NCBI GenBank assembly: GCA_038200305.1
Contig: JBBPYD010000232.1
Span: 1-11,931 of the forward strand
Reading direction: 5' to 3'
Origin: JANXXV01 sp038200305
GTDB lineage: Bacteria; Acidobacteriota; Terriglobia; Bryobacterales; Bryobacteraceae
Length of the DNA: 11,931 nucleotides
In this document: positions 11,167-11,931 of the stretch, piece after piece
Position numbering within the stretch: position 1 is the stretch's first letter
Layout: the number at the start of each line of letters is the position of its first letter
Made by a program: the position numbers and the translations under genes
The notes under the pieces: model-generated
What the model saw: the letters and a program-made list of their open reading frames with translations, nothing else
The model's database searches: none
What the model was told of the DNA's origin: nothing

Positions 11167-11931
11167 ATGAACGCCATTAGCATTGGAAAGGCATCTGCCG
11201 CTTTGGGCAGTATACTTTTGCTCGGATTTGGAACAACCGGGTGTGCGACTAAGAAGTATACGCGAGGGGTGGTTGCACCCGTGGAGAACCGCGTCTCCGT
11301 CAACGAGAAAAAGACGGCTGACCACGCTTCCGCCATCGGCGAGCTGGAGAACGGCTTATCTAAAACAGACGAGAAGGCGATGGATGCCGACCGGAAGGCT
11401 GTCGCCGCCGGCCAGGACGCCGCCAAGGCCAACCAAGCCGCCGGACAAGCCGCTCAGGCCGCTTCACAGGCTGGACAGAGCGCGGATCAGGCGAACAAGC
11501 TGGCCCAAAATGGCATGAGCCGAATTGGTGAGGTGGTTGAGAATATCGACAACTACAAGCTGGTGACGACGGAGAAGGTATTGTTCCTATTCGGGAAGTC
11601 TACACTGACCAAGGACGCGCAGGCCCAACTGGACGCTGCAGTGGGCAACATCACCAGCGCGAAGAATTACGTTCTGGAAGTACAAGGCTTTACAGACCAA
11701 GTTGGCTCCGTATCGTCGAACCTGTTGTTAAGCCAGAAGCGGGCCGACGCGGTAGTGCGATACCTGACGGAGAATCATCAGGTGCCTCTGCGCAAGATCC
11801 ATGTGCTGGGTCTCGGTGAGGATGCACCTACCGCCGACAATAAAACGCGTGACGGGCGGAAGCAAAACCGCCGGGTGGAGTTGAAGGTATTTGCGCTGGA
11901 TTTGGGTGGACCGGCACGGACTGGAACCCAG
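11167..11931 (+). CDS. OmpA-family peptidoglycan-associated lipoprotein (C-terminus beyond the edge)
   Basis: 255 codons are visible without a stop. The N-terminus is a signal sequence ending in GFGTTGC, with Cys26 as the likely lipidated residue; the lipobox T-T-G-C is non-standard. Residues about 45-128 form an Ala/Gln/Lys/Asp-rich, gap-free helical stretch (AAGQDAAKANQAAGQAAQAA) likely to be a coiled coil or rod. Residues about 133-244 form the OmpA C-terminal domain: VLFLFGKSTLTKDAQAQLDA, then GFTDQVGS, LSQKRADAVVRYL and GRKQNRRVELKVF. Asp177 and Arg192 sit at the spacing (15) expected for the diaminopimelate-binding pair, so the protein probably ties the outer membrane to peptidoglycan. 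The ATG is set by AAGGAGGT 6 nt upstream. It is divergent from gcvT across a 215-bp spacer. Only a short tail after the domain should be missing. Confidence 0.9.
   Translation, partial: MNAISIGKASAALGSILLLGFGTTGCATKKYTRGVVAPVENRVSVNEKKTADHASAIGELENGLSKTDEKAMDADRKAVAAGQDAAKANQAAGQAAQAASQAGQSADQANKLAQNGMSRIGEVVENIDNYKLVTTEKVLFLFGKSTLTKDAQAQLDAAVGNITSAKNYVLEVQGFTDQVGSVSSNLLLSQKRADAVVRYLTENHQVPLRKIHVLGLGEDAPTADNKTRDGRKQNRRVELKVFALDLGGPARTGTQ

Overview
The window looks like chromosome from a Gram-negative bacterium, most likely an acidobacterium of the Solibacter/Bryobacter type. This placement is inference. It rests on an NHL propeller protein with repeated GDGGPAxxA linkers, on a left-edge protein whose N-terminus (AQKSTGP, then a basic SAKNATTHGL stretch) resembles a hypothetical family I associate with that phylum, on split glycine decarboxylase subunits, and on frequent GTG/TTG starts. 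Lipoproteins, an OmpA-type protein and periplasmic folding factors indicate an outer membrane. I saw no rRNA, tRNA, CRISPR, insertion sequence or phage gene.

Layout. (1) Bases 1-325, minus strand: the N-terminal part of an unrecognised protein that runs off the left edge. (2) Bases 326-515: a G-rich divergent spacer carrying a promoter-like element. (3) Bases 516-4767, plus strand: six tightly packed or overlapping genes. They encode a secreted PpiC/SurA-type prolyl isomerase, a HExxH putative metallopeptidase, a TlpA-type thioredoxin lipoprotein, a stand-alone DsbD N-terminal-domain protein, a GT9 glycosyltransferase and a secreted six-repeat NHL protein. At least four of the six products are predicted to act outside the cytoplasm. 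(4) Bases 4753-10951, minus strand: gcvT, gcvH, gcvPA, gcvPB and then a GT-C membrane glycosyltransferase, with gaps of 5, 1, 1 and 21 nt. The GT-C gene overlaps the tail of the NHL gene by 15 bp. (5) Bases 10952-11166: a divergent regulatory spacer with several inverted repeats. (6) Bases 11167-11931, plus strand: an OmpA-family lipoprotein cut by the right edge.

How the genes work together. GcvT, GcvH, GcvPA and GcvPB are three of the four components of the glycine cleavage system; P is split in two, and the L protein (lipoamide dehydrogenase) is not in the window. The plus-strand cluster joins proline isomerisation, thiol-disulfide chemistry and a possible protease, which suggests envelope protein folding and quality control, with glycosyltransferases for envelope glycans beside it.

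The most distinctive non-coding signal is a TGnTAGAyT extended -10-like element, present as an identical 13-mer before ppiC and before the NHL gene and as a close variant before gcvT. It lies 8-14 nt from the start codon, which would give leaderless or very short-leader mRNAs. Nothing here is clearly a new defence or mobile system.
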